From: Alphaproteobacteria bacterium
GTDB lineage: Bacteria > Pseudomonadota > Alphaproteobacteria > CAAHEQ01 > UBA3637
NCBI GenBank assembly: GCA_017466695.1
Contig: JAFTTR010000031.1
Coordinates: 1 to 64,000 of the forward strand
Direction: 5' to 3'
Length of the DNA: 64,000 nt
In this document: piece by piece, positions 1 through 8,895 of the stretch
How the letters are laid out: each line of letters opens with the position of its first letter
Position numbering within the stretch: position 1 is the first letter of the stretch
Translations under genes and position numbers: made by a program
Notes under the pieces: model-generated
What the model saw: only the letters and a program-made list of their open reading frames with translations
What the model was told of the DNA's origin: nothing
The model's database searches: none

Positions 1-2640
1 CCACTGTTATTAAGTGATGCAATTGTATCCCCATTAGAAGTCAAGCTATTGCTGTTTGTAACTGTTCCTAATGTAGAATTACTTGATGTTAATACACCTT
101 CATTTACGACTGTATCAACATTTGTGACACTTGACAATGTTGTATTACCATCAACTTTATTTGTTAATGAACCAACTGTGCCACCAGTTGCTGTAAGTGT
201 CCCTTTATTCACCGTTAATGTGGTGACAGCTGTGTTCGTTAAACCGGCTGTTCCATTGTTATTTGTTAACGTACCAACTGAACCAGCGTTTGTTGTTAAA
301 CTTCCACTGTTTGTAAGGGTAGTTGTTGTTGACCCGGTAAGGTTTGCTGTACCACTGTTATCAAGTGATGCAATTGTATCCCCATTAGATGTGAAACTGT
401 TGCTGTTTGTAACTGTTCCTAATGTAGAATTGCTTGATGTTAATACTCCTTCATTTGTGATTGTATCAACATTTGTAACACCTGACAATGTTGCAGTACC
501 GTTTGTAGCATTTGAAAGTGTAGTAATTGTACCACCTTGAGCAAGCAATGTACCTGAGTTTGAAACACCTTGCAAATTACTATTGGCTGATTTCATTGTG
601 CCACTATTGGAAATTAATGCATTTACATCATTAATTTGAACATCATTTAACACTAAACCATATTCACCTGTTGTAGATGAATTATTGATAACAACTGTTG
701 GCGAAGTGTTAGCTAATGTATCAATAATAACATTATCAAGCAACGTGTTTCCATTGGACATAGTTAATACAGATGTCGCATTTTTGATTGTTAAATCTTG
801 AACAGTTAAGTTTGTGTTTGCGTTTGTTACTTCAAACATACTGTGGTTATTTGCATCAATAATACTGACACTTGGATTATCTTCAACAGCCCCTTGAATG
901 AGTTTATTCCCAATTCCAGTTGCGCCTAAATCAGACGTCATTTGATACGTTGAACCAGATGCACCATCTACAACCATATAGAAATTACTATCACCTGCAT
1001 ATTGGTTGATATGGGTTAATGAATTACCATCAGTTGTTTTGAATGCTTTTAATTCAACTGTTTGTAAATCATCTGAGATAATTGCATTATATGTATATGC
1101 ATTTGTCACAGCATTAAATGAGGTTGACCCTTTTAATGAATCTGCAAATGAGGCATTCCCTTTTAAAACTTGAACTGTATAACTTGTTAATGTCCCATCA
1201 TCTTTATTTGCATCTTGGTTATTAACAGCTGTTGGTACAACTTTAAAGTTTGCATTGGACACAACAAAAGCGTTTTGACCTGTTACATTCAATGTATCAG
1301 ATTTTGCAACCACACCTTCAAATCCATCATCAATTGCCTTTGAAACAAGCCCAATATCAACAGCCAAGGTTGTATTTGTACCTGTTATATTTTCCATATT
1401 AACTGTGGTATAAGCATCATCTTGCATATTGAGAACAGAATTATCAAATTGATATGTTTCGCCAGCATATTCTGAATCTGTTAATTGCACATTTGCATTG
1501 TTAAATTGGACCAAATCACCTGAATTCCCTGTGCCCATATCATTTAATGTATAAGAACCATTTTTAAATGAAATAGTTGCATTTCCATCTACAGTATCTG
1601 ACAATGTAATTTGATTTGCATTGTGAACAAGTGTTGTATCCGTTGAAGTAGATTCAAATGTAATTGTTCCAGTACCTGTTGCAGTGGCATTAAATCCAAG
1701 TGTATTACCTTTTGTTTCAAGTGTACCACCTGAAATTGTATTTGTTCCTTGGAAGAAGTTTTCACTATCTGCAACGGTTTTTCCTGCTGTTTGATTAAAT
1801 GTACCTGTGAATGTTTTTACATCAGCAGTCTCAAATGTTAAATTACCAGTATTGTTAATTATGCCTGTTCCTTCGACAGTTCCAGCAAAATGAACAGAGT
1901 TTGCTAAATTCATTTCTCCTTGATTTTCAACCGTACCAAATGAAATATTTTGAGCATTCAATTCAGCTCCTGCTGAAACGGTTGTTTTACCACTAACAGC
2001 AAGGGTATTTGTTCCTGTTAAAGAAACACTTCCACCATTTGCATTTACTATTGTAATAGCTGTATCTGTAAGAGAAGCTGTCCCTAATGTATTTGTTAAT
2101 GTTGTTACAGTTCCGCCATTTGCTGTCAGACTACCACTATTTGTCAAAGTTGTGGTTGCTGACCCTGTAAGTGTTGCTGTGCCACTGTTATCAAGTGAAA
2201 CAATTGTATCTCCATTAGATGTGAAACTATTGCTATTTGTAACGGTTCCTAATGTAGAATTACTTGATGTTAATACTCCTTCATTTGCAACTGTATCAAC
2301 ATCTGCAACATCTGATAATGTAACATTACCATCAACTTTATTTGTTAATGAACCAACTGTGCCACCAGTTGCTGTAAGTGTCCCTTTATTCACCGTTAAT
2401 GTCGTAACTGCTGTGTTCGTTAAACCGGCTGTTCCATCGTTATTTATTAAAGTGGCAACTGAGCCTCCATTTGTTGTTAAACTTCCACTGTTTGTAAGGG
2501 TAGTTGTTGTTGACCCGGTAAGGTTTGCTGTGCCACTGTTATCAAGTGAAGCAATTGTATCCCCATTAGATGTGAAACTTCCTTTATTTTCCAAATTATC
2601 AACTGTTGAATAACTTGTGGTTAATGAACCTGAATTATCA
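1..2640 (-). repeat. 351-bp (117-codon) repeat copies inside the adhesin
   Basis: A block starting CCACTGTTAT is found at 1, 352, 2182 and 2533. Neighbouring copies are 351 bp apart. The copies at 1-351 and 352-702 are adjacent, though the second decays after about 190 bp. The pair at 2182/2533 repeats the arrangement 1.8 kb away. All copies are in the adhesin frame. Confidence 0.75.
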
Positions 2641-5600
2641 ACATTCTCAAATAGGGTATTTATTGCATTTAGAGTACCATTAGTTGAAACTGTTGTTTTT
2701 CCACCAACAGTAAAAGGTGTTGTTGCACCTATTAAGCCAACTGTTCCACCAGTTACATCCAATGTCCCAGATATAAGCGCATCTGTTAAATTAGCAGTAC
2801 CACCCGTATTCAATATCTGAGCTATCGTTCCCCCATTTGCTGTTAATCTACCACTATTTGAAACAGAAGTTAATGTTGAATCTACAGAATAAAATCTTCC
2901 TGAGTTTTCTAATCCTTTTAAAGAACTATTTGTTGTTTTCAGCGCCCCTGTACTTTTGATTTCATCATTTTCATCTTGAATGAATACATTATTCAAAACA
3001 AGACCGAATATGGTATCATCACCAGCATCATTTGTGATAATAGGTTGATCAATGAGATTTCCATTTAATAATGTTGTATTGTTTGTATCACGAATCACAA
3101 CATTTTCAAAAATTGTTGTACCTGCTGTTGCATTCAAAACTGATGTTGCACCTGTTATTTCAACATTTTTAACAGTCAAATTTGTTGAATCATTTTGTAC
3201 ATCAAACATTTTATAATTATTGGCATCAATTGTGTTTTTGATAACAACTGCACCTGTATCTGTCGTTTCAATAACACCTTGAATCAACTTATTACCGGTA
3301 CCCGTTAATCCTAAATCAGAATTCATTTCATATCTTGAATCAAGATTTGTCATATAAAATGCACTATTACCCGTGTACTGATTAACAGCTTTTAATGAAT
3401 CGCCATTCGCAGCTTGAATTGATGTTAATTCAATTGTTTGAGCATCTTTTAATCCAACATTATATTGATATACGTCTGTTGAAACAAGAGCACTGTTTGT
3501 TGGTGTGTTAAATGAAGCCCCATCCAATACTTTCTTTGAAATACTGGTTGTTAACCCACTATCTAAACCAACATTGTTTGCAATTTGAACTTTTGTTAAA
3601 TCTAAATTAAAGGTTGGATTACTTCCTTGAGTTGTCAGATTTGTGAGCGTATCAGAATCCATTGATAACGTACCATCAGCATTTTTTGAAAGCTTAACAT
3701 CAAAGGCTAAATCCGTGTTTGAAAGTTGAAGATTATCGGTACTAAATTGAACATCAGTTATACCATTTCCTCTTAAATCGATGGTACTATTTTCAAAACT
3801 ATAGGTTTCACCACCATAATCACCTGTCAATTTAACAACAGCATTTTTAAATTCAACTTTGTCAGTGGCAGTTCCATCCCCCATATCACCCAAAGTATAA
3901 GTACCGTTTGTAAAGGAAACAGATGAATTACCAGCTACTTCACTTGACAAGGTTATTTTGTTTGCATTTATAGTACTTGTGGAATTTATTGTTTCAAATG
4001 TAACTGTACCATTTCCTGTTACATCCGTTTTAAGAGCTAAGCTATCTCCCTTTAATTCAAGAGAACCTCCTGCTATTTTGTTATTCCCTTGGAAGAAGTT
4101 TTCACTATCAGCAATGGTTAGCCCTGCTGTTTGATTAAAATCACCGGTGAAAGCTGTATTATCAGCAGAACCTAATGTTAAATTGCCTGTATTATTAATC
4201 ACACCTGTGCCAGAAACACCACCAGATAACCTGGCATCTCCTGACAATGTCATTGTTCCATTATTTGAAACCAACCCATTAATCTGACTGTCTAAAACAG
4301 ATACATTCCCCAAATTTTCAACACCAGAAAGGCTTGAATTATTTTGAGTAGTCAAACTTCCGTTAACCCCAACTGTTGTTTGACCTTTAATATTCGTACC
4401 ACTTGCAACAACAGCTCCCCCTGTAATAGAAGCAGAACCATTTACTTGAACACCATTTAAAGTAGATGTTTTTGCAGTGTTTGTTAAACTTGCAATTGTT
4501 CCACCAGTAACATCCAATGTTCCTGCATTTTCAACAGCTGATAAGCTTGTGTTGTTTTTTGTTATTAAAGAAGCCCCAGATGAAACTGTCGCTTTGGCAC
4601 TTACAATGGCATTATCCATTGTAACAGCTCCTCCTGTAATACCAACAACACCATTGATTTGAGCGTTTGTTATATCAGCCGTTCCAGCCGTATTTGATAA
4701 ACTTGCAACTGTGCCACCAGTAACATCCAGTGTTCCTGCATTTTCAATAGCTGATAAACTTGAGTTATTTTCAGCTGTTAATGCACCATCAGTCCCAACT
4801 GTTGTTTTAGCATTCACAATTGTATTATCAACTGTAACAGTGCCACCCGTAACGCCAACAACACCATTGATTTGAGCATTTGTTATATCGGCTGTTCCAC
4901 CTGTGTTACTTAAACTTGCAACTGTACCACCAGAAACCGCTAATGACCCAGCGTTTTCAACAGCTGATAAACTTGAGTTATTTTCAGCTGTTAATGTACC
5001 ACCAGCTCCAACTGTTGTTTTAGCATTCACAATTGTATTATCAACTGTAACAGCTCCACCCGTAACGCCAATAACACCATTGATTTGAGCATTTGTTATA
5101 TCGGCTGTTCCACCTGTGTTACTTAAACTTGCAACTGTGCCACCAGAAACTGCTAATGACCCTGCATTTTCAACAGCTGATAAACTTGAGTTATTTTCAG
5201 CTGTTAATGTACCACCGGCTCCAACTGTTGTTTGTGCTTTTACAATTGTATTATCAACTGTAACAGTGCCACCCGTAACACCAACAACGCCATTAATTTG
5301 AGCATTTGTTATATCGGCTGTTCCACCTGTGTTACTTAAACTTGCAACTGTACCACCAGAAACATCCAATGTTCCTGCATTTTCAACAGATGACAAGCTT
5401 GACCCATTTTCAGCTGTTAATGCACCATCAGTCCCAACTGTTGTTTGCGCTTTTACAATTGTATTATCAACTGTAAGAGATCCCCCTGTAACACCAACAA
5501 CACCATTGATTTGAGCATTTGTTATATCAGCTGTTCCACCCGTGTTACTTAAACTTTCAATTGTGCCACCAGATGCCGTTAATGTGCCACTATTTGTGAG

Positions 5601-7097
5601 TATATCTGTAACATTCGCACCTGTTAATTTTGCATTTGATGTGTTGGTTAATATACTAATTGTATCACCATCAGAATCAAAACTATTACTATTTGTAACA
5701 GAAGCGATTGTTGATGAATTTGTATCTAATACACCAGCATTTTCAACAGCTTGTAATGACATATTTGTGGCATTTAATGTCGCACCAGAGGAAATGGCTG
5801 TGTCTCCTCCAACAGCGAGTGGATTTGTCGTACCTGTTAATGTAACTGTTCCACCTGTCACATCTAATGTATTTTGAATAGCTGTATCTGTTAAACTTGC
5901 CGTTCCACTTGTGTTGGTCAACTCTGTCATTGAACTATTAGTTGCTGACAGTGTCCCTGCATTTTCAACTGTGGATAAAATCGCATTGTTTTGAGCTGTC
6001 AAAGAGCCATTAGCTCCAACTGTTGTTTGTGCATTCACAATTGTATTATCAACTGTAACAGCTCCTCCTGTAACACCAACAACACCATTGATTTGAGCGT
6101 TTGTTATATCAGCTGTTCCACCTGTGTTTGTTAAACTTTCAATTGTGCCACCAGATGCCGTTAATGTACCACTATTTGTGAGTATGTCTGTAACATTCGT
6201 ACCTGTTAATTTTGCATTTGATGTGTTGGTTAATATACCAATTGTGTCACCATCAGAATCAAAACTATTACTATTTGTAACAGAAGCGATTGTTGATGAA
6301 TTTGTATCTAACACACCAGCATTTTCAACAGCTTGTAATGACGTATTTGTGGCATTTAATGTCGCACCAGGGGAAATGGCTGTATCTCCTCCAACAGAAG
6401 AAGCCCCATCTATTATTCCTTCTAATGTAACTGTTCCACCTGTCACATCTAATGTATTTTGAATAGCTGTATCTGTTAAACTTGCTGTCCCACCTGTGTT
6501 ACTTAAACTTGCAATTATACTATTTTTTGAGGTAAGAGCTCCTGCATTTACAAGAATACCATCATTAATCGTTACACCATCAAAAGTAACCAACCCATTA
6601 TTTGTCACAATCTCATCTATACCAGAAACAACAACATTATTAAAACTTGCTACTCCACCCTCATCAACATTCAAAACTTGTTTAGTATTTTGAATGGTTA
6701 AATCTTGAACTGTTAAATTGCTTCCTGAATCCACATCCAATGGTTCAAAACCATTCATATCCAAAACATAATCTGATGGATCAATTGTGGACCCTGTATT
6801 GGCCGTCCCTTGAATTATTTTATTCCCTGCACCAATAACACCTAAATCAGTTTCCGTCCCAGTTTCTGTGTCAGCGTCTGTTACTGTATAGATAATTGGA
6901 TCTGTCCCCGTTCCGTTTTGTGAAATGTCAAAAACAGCCTCACCATCTGAACGAATAACATCCCCCAATGTTGTGGCAGATGCTGAATAAGCAAACAACG
7001 AGCCTGCAACAACAATTGCATTTAGATAGGCACATTTTTTTAAGATATCTAAATATCTAGCTTTAAGTTCTTTAAGTGCAGTGCGGGACAATTTCAT
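1..7097 (-). CDS. Giant repeat-rich exported adhesin-like protein, N-terminal part (runs off left edge)
   Basis: Minus-strand reading frame starting at the ATG at 7097, preceded by an AGAGG Shine-Dalgarno match, and still open at base 1 (2365 codons inside the window). I translated segments throughout and met no in-frame stop. The N-terminus has a basic stretch, then a hydrophobic segment (about residues 20-40, ending SASA) that looks like an extended Sec signal of the autotransporter type. The rest is low-complexity, rich in Thr, Ser, Gly, Asn and Val, with almost no Cys. Repeating phrases such as GTVTNSNS and NTGGTADI are typical of right-handed beta-helix passenger domains of adhesins. The C-terminal anchor (autotransporter barrel or secretion signal) lies outside the window, so the secretion route is not determined. 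Exported surface role: likely. Exact family: unknown. Confidence 0.85.
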   Translation of the reverse strand, partial: MKLSRTALKELKARYLDILKKCAYLNAIVVAGSLFAYSASATTLGDVIRSDGEAVFDISQNGTGTDPIIYTVTDADTETGTETDLGVIGAGNKIIQGTANTGSTIDPSDYVLDMNGFEPLDVDSGSNLTVQDLTIQNTKQVLNVDEGGVASFNNVVVSGIDEIVTNNGLVTFDGVTINDGILVNAGALTSKNSIIASLSNTGGTASLTDTAIQNTLDVTGGTVTLEGIIDGASSVGGDTAISPGATLNATNTSLQAVENAGVLDTNSSTIASVTNSNSFDSDGDTIGILTNTSNAKLTGTNVTDILTNSGTLTASGGTIESLTNTGGTADITNAQINGVVGVTGGAVTVDNTIVNAQTTVGANGSLTAQNNAILSTVENAGTLSATNSSMTELTNTSGTASLTDTAIQNTLDVTGGTVTLTGTTNPLAVGGDTAISSGATLNATNMSLQAVENAGVLDTNSSTIASVTNSNSFDSDGDTISILTNTSNAKLTGANVTDILTNSGTLTASGGTIESLSNTGGTADITNAQINGVVGVTGGSLTVDNTIVKAQTTVGTDGALTAENGSSLSSVENAGTLDVSGGTVASLSNTGGTADITNAQINGVVGVTGGTVTVDNTIVKAQTTVGAGGTLTAENNSSLSAVENAGSLAVSGGTVASLSNTGGTADITNAQINGVIGVTGGAVTVDNTIVNAKTTVGAGGTLTAENNSSLSAVENAGSLAVSGGTVASLSNTGGTADITNAQINGVVGVTGGTVTVDNTIVNAKTTVGTDGALTAENNSSLSAIENAGTLDVTGGTVASLSNTAGTADITNAQINGVVGITGGAVTMDNAIVSAKATVSSGASLITKNNTSLSAVENAGTLDVTGGTIASLTNTAKTSTLNGVQVNGSASITGGAVVASGTNIKGQTTVGVNGSLTTQNNSSLSGVENLGNVSVLDSQINGLVSNNGTMTLSGDARLSGGVSGTGVINNTGNLTLGSADNTAFTGDFNQTAGLTIADSENFFQGNNKIAGGSLELKGDSLALKTDVTGNGTVTFETINSTSTINANKITLSSEVAGNSSVSFTNGTYTLGDMGDGTATDKVEFKNAVVKLTGDYGGETYSFENSTIDLRGNGITDVQFSTDNLQLSNTDLAFDVKLSKNADGTLSMDSDTLTNLTTQGSNPTFNLDLTKVQIANNVGLDSGLTTSISKKVLDGASFNTPTNSALVSTDVYQYNVGLKDAQTIELTSIQAANGDSLKAVNQYTGNSAFYMTNLDSRYEMNSDLGLTGTGNKLIQGVIETTDTGAVVIKNTIDANNYKMFDVQNDSTNLTVKNVEITGATSVLNATAGTTIFENVVIRDTNNTTLLNGNLIDQPIITNDAGDDTIFGLVLNNVFIQDENDEIKSTGALKTTNSSLKGLENSGRFYSVDSTLTSVSNSGRLTANGGTIAQILNTGGTANLTDALISGTLDVTGGTVGLIGATTPFTVGGKTTVSTNGTLNAINTLFENVDNSGSLTTSYSTVDNLENKGSFTSNGDTIASLDNSGTANLTGSTTTTLTNSGSLTTNGGSVATLINNDGTAGLTNTAVTTLTVNKGTLTATGGTVGSLTNKVDGNVTLSDVADVDTVANEGVLTSSNSTLGTVTNSNSFTSNGDTIVSLDNSGTATLTGSATTTLTNSGSLTANGGTVTTLTNTLGTASLTDTAITIVNANGGSVSLTGTNTLAVSGKTTVSAGAELNAQNISFGTVENQGEMNLANSVHFAGTVEGTGIINNTGNLTFETADVKTFTGTFNQTAGKTVADSENFFQGTNTISGGTLETKGNTLGFNATATGTGTITFESTSTDTTLVHNANQITLSDTVDGNATISFKNGSYTLNDMGTGNSGDLVQFNNANVQLTDSEYAGETYQFDNSVLNMQDDAYTTVNMENITGTNTTLAVDIGLVSKAIDDGFEGVVAKSDTLNVTGQNAFVVSNANFKVVPTAVNNQDANKDDGTLTSYTVQVLKGNASFADSLKGSTSFNAVTNAYTYNAIISDDLQTVELKAFKTTDGNSLTHINQYAGDSNFYMVVDGASGSTYQMTSDLGATGIGNKLIQGAVEDNPSVSIIDANNHSMFEVTNANTNLTVQDLTIKNATSVLTMSNGNTLLDNVIIDTLANTSPTVVINNSSTTGEYGLVLNDVQINDVNALISNSGTMKSANSNLQGVSNSGTLLAQGGTITTLSNATNGTATLSGVTNVDTITNEGVLTSSNSTLGTVTNSNSFTSNGDTIASLDNSGTANLTGSTTTTLTNSGSLTTNAGSVGTLTNNNGTAGLTNTAVTTLTVNKGTLTATGGTVGSLTNKVDGNTTLSSVTNVDTVVNEGVLTSSNSTLGTVTNSNSLTSNGDTIASLNNS
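831..4260 (-). repeat. Super-repeat of about 2.35 kb in the adhesin (roughly 831-1910 versus 3201-4260)
   Basis: Anchor phrases in the non-tandem part of the gene recur at a spacing of about 2340-2370 bp. Examples are the GGAAGAAGTTTTCACTATC string at 1751 and 4091, and the TCAAACAT block near 831 and 3201. The copies are diverged but clearly homologous. A third relative of the same module lies near the N-terminus (6650-6800). The protein is thus built from large duplicated modules separated by short-period arrays. Confidence 0.65.
4477..5541 (-). repeat. Five tandem 213-bp (71-codon) repeats inside the adhesin
   Basis: Units begin near 4477, 4690, 4903, 5116 and 5329. All are in the adhesin reading frame (213 is divisible by 3), and the middle copies are nearly identical at base level. 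Each unit encodes one beta-helix-like block containing ENAG and NTGGTADI-like phrases. A further partial unit appears near 5980-6120. The near-identity of the central copies suggests recent expansion by recombination. Confidence 0.85.
5542..6470 (-). repeat. Two copies of a 582-bp repeat unit inside the adhesin
   Basis: The segment at 5542-5877 recurs at 6124-6462 with few changes, giving a 582-bp (194-codon) period. The second copy diverges near 6395-6430. The unit contains part of the shorter 213-bp motif, so it is a higher-order repeat. Confidence 0.75.
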
Positions 7098-7127
7098 GGT
7101 ATACCTCTTTTTTTACGCGTTAAAATA

Positions 7128-7162
7128 TTGCATAAACCTATGCAAAAGTGTAGCTACACTTT
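7128..7162. promoter_or_regulatory. Two adjoining palindromes upstream of the adhesin start
   Basis: At 7145-7162 there is a perfect 18-base palindrome, AAAGTGTAGCTACACTTT. Sharing its first base is TTGCATA-N4-TATGCAA at 7128-7145. Both lie 31-65 bases upstream of the adhesin ATG on the minus strand. They look like protein-binding operators; the 18-mer could also form a hairpin after the upstream gene. No convincing -35/-10 pair was found here, so the promoter position is unresolved. Confidence 0.5.
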
Positions 7163-7247
7163 AATCATTAACAGACAAAAGTTAATAAATAGTAAAAAAA
7201 ACTTAAAAAATTAAAATAACGCCTTGTTTTTACAAAATTTCTTTATA

Positions 7248-8456
7248 TTAATTTTCATTTTTCAACGCATCAAACATTTGTTTCATGGTTGGATTATTCC
7301 TTGTCAAGCGTTTAACTGTTAAATCTTGCGCCCTATTATTCGCCAATCTCAAGTTATTTTCAGACGATAATAACGCATCTTTTGTTTTTTGAAGATGATC
7401 AATTGTCTTATCAATTTCTTCAATCGCTTTTCTAAATTTATCACTGGCCAACTGAAAATTACGTGAAAACTTATCTTTAAAATCATTCATATCATCTTCA
7501 AATTTTGAAATATCGATATTTTGATTTTTAAATTCTGCCACTTGTTTGCGATATTGAACAGAATTAAGCGCTGCATTTCTAAGCAAAGAAATCATAGAAA
7601 TAAAAAACTGAGGTCTAATTACATACATTTTTGGATATTTGTGCGAAACATCAACAATGCCTGTATTATAAAGCTCATTATCAGATTCCAACAAAGAAAC
7701 CAATACGGCATATTCACACCCTTTTTCATTCCTATCCTTATCCAACTCCTTAAAGAAATCTTCATTTTTATGTTTTGTAGCTGTTGTTGACATTTCATTT
7801 TTCATCTCAAACATAATGGAGATAAACTCAATCCCATCAGCTGTTGATTCTTTAAAAATGTAATCCCCTTTACTCCCTGTTTTTGAATCATTATCTTTTT
7901 CAAAATAAGCATTCGGAAACGCTGTTGAACGCAATTTATTAAATTCAATTTCACAATGTTGTTCCAAAGTTTCCCCAACCATTTTGGTCGACATTTTTGT
8001 TTTTAAATCTTTATAAAAAGAGATTGTTTCATCCTTTGCTTTTAACTGAACTTCAAAATTTTCTTTCAAAGATTTTTCTCTCAACAAGGAATCTTTTTGA
8101 GAATCATTTAACTGCCCTTTTAATTTTAAAATTTCTTGTTCTTTGAATGCGATTTCTTCTTTTTGAATTGCCAATGCCTCACTTAATGCCAAAGCTTTAT
8201 CTTTATCAAAACTTGAAACTTGCGCTTTCAACCGTTCCACCTCTTTTAAAATATCAAAAACAGCCTTTTCTTTTTCAGCATTCATTTTCATTTGAAGTAA
8301 TTGTAGCTCTTGATTTTTTTCTTTCACAACTTGAGCTGTTTTTTCATTTATTTCTTTTTCAAATTCAACATTTCGAATTTGGGATGCAATCAAAGCATAA
8401 TCTGTTTCATCAACTGTAAAAACATTTTGGCATTTTGGACATTTAATTTCTGGCAT
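7248..8456 (-). CDS. DUF2130 family protein (coiled-coil, zinc-ribbon N-terminus)
   Basis: 402 residues from the ATG at 8456, which has a GAAAGAGG Shine-Dalgarno match; a longer frame to 8501 would overlap the promoter. The N-terminus MPEIKCPKCQ carries a CxxC knuckle, followed by a long charged coiled coil (about residues 30-160). The conserved core follows, including the segments EFNKLRSTAFPNAYFEKD and FEMKNE (about 170-320), and a C-terminal helical tail. This matches the DUF2130 family, of unknown biochemical role, whose core resembles nuclease-like folds (family knowledge, not shown here). It is a single gene divergent from the next ORF and lies 150 bp upstream of the adhesin on the same strand. 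Confidence 0.8.
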   Translation of the reverse strand: MPEIKCPKCQNVFTVDETDYALIASQIRNVEFEKEINEKTAQVVKEKNQELQLLQMKMNAEKEKAVFDILKEVERLKAQVSSFDKDKALALSEALAIQKEEIAFKEQEILKLKGQLNDSQKDSLLREKSLKENFEVQLKAKDETISFYKDLKTKMSTKMVGETLEQHCEIEFNKLRSTAFPNAYFEKDNDSKTGSKGDYIFKESTADGIEFISIMFEMKNEMSTTATKHKNEDFFKELDKDRNEKGCEYAVLVSLLESDNELYNTGIVDVSHKYPKMYVIRPQFFISMISLLRNAALNSVQYRKQVAEFKNQNIDISKFEDDMNDFKDKFSRNFQLASDKFRKAIEEIDKTIDHLQKTKDALLSSENNLRLANNRAQDLTVKRLTRNNPTMKQMFDALKNEN

Positions 8457-8483
8457 TTTTTCCTCTTTCAAATTTTTGGTTTG

Positions 8484-8511
8484 ATTGTACCAAAAAATCA
8501 CAAAAAGTCAA
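8484..8511 (-). promoter_or_regulatory. Sigma-70-like promoter for the DUF2130 gene
   Basis: On the minus strand TTGACT (8511-8506), a 16-base spacer and TACAAT (8489-8484). It lies 28 bases upstream of the chosen ATG at 8456, which supports that start over the longer frame. Confidence 0.6.
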
Positions 8512-8606
8512 ACAAAAAGCCTTTTGAATACAACTCAAAGTTCAATTGAATAGCTTATATTTATTCCCATATTTTAAATGTTATCAACAAAGAAAAGGAG
8601 AAAATT

Positions 8607-8777
8607 ATGGATAATTCATCTTGTTCAAAAAATACATCTGCCAATAATCATCAAGAATTTATGGCTCAACAAAAAGAGCAAAAAAAGCAACAGCAAGAAA
8701 ATAACCTTCTTAAAAATAAAAACACTCAAAATCAACAACAAACTCAACATAAAAATTCTAATAATTTCCAAAAATAG
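8607..8777 (+). CDS. Small Q/N/K-rich hydrophilic protein, 56 residues
   Basis: ATG at 8607 with an excellent AAGGAG Shine-Dalgarno match six bases upstream, stop at 8775-8777, then a perfect 13-bp hairpin eight bases later. The peptide begins MDNSSCSKNT and is then almost entirely Gln, Asn, Lys and Glu (for example QQKEQKKQQQ), with one Cys and no hydrophobic segment; it is probably disordered. The strong ribosome site and dedicated hairpin are the evidence that it is real. No family recognised. The overlapping 90-codon frame at 8578 is probably a shadow. Confidence 0.6.
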   Translation: MDNSSCSKNTSANNHQEFMAQQKEQKKQQQENNLLKNKNTQNQQQTQHKNSNNFQK

Positions 8778-8784
8778 TCCCCTT

Positions 8785-8820
8785 ACTCCAGATTATGTTC
8801 CTCCCTTCATAATCTGGAGT
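8785..8820 (+). terminator. Hairpin terminator after the small Q/N-rich ORF
   Basis: Perfect 13-bp inverted repeat ACTCCAGATTATG (8785-8797) with its complement at 8808-8820 and a 10-base loop. The following T-run is short, so termination may be partial, but the stem is strong for this AT-rich region. Confidence 0.65.
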
Positions 8821-8834
8821 TTCAAAAACAATCT

Positions 8835-8863
8835 TGACATTTTTTCTTAAGTTGCGATAATAA
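8835..8863 (+). promoter_or_regulatory. Sigma-70-like promoter for the GT2 gene
   Basis: TTGACA at 8835-8840, a 17-base spacer and ATAATA at 8858-8863. It sits 32 bases before the ATG at 8896, leaving a short leader without a clear Shine-Dalgarno site. Confidence 0.7.
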
Positions 8864-8895
8864 AAAAAATTAACTTTAACCACTTTTTATCGCAC

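Noticed and set aside
4477-6470. CRISPR-like regular repeats
   Set aside because: Units of 213 bp or more are contiguous, protein-coding and in frame, with no short repeat-spacer pattern.
1-6700. Plus-strand ORFs of 60-160 codons with V/P/T-rich products
   Set aside because: They lie in an antisense frame of the adhesin, repeat with its periods, lack ribosome sites and have low-complexity products. Shadows.
8578-8850. 90-codon plus-strand ORF
   Set aside because: Overlaps the better-supported 56-codon frame, has no ribosome site of its own and runs through the terminator hairpin.
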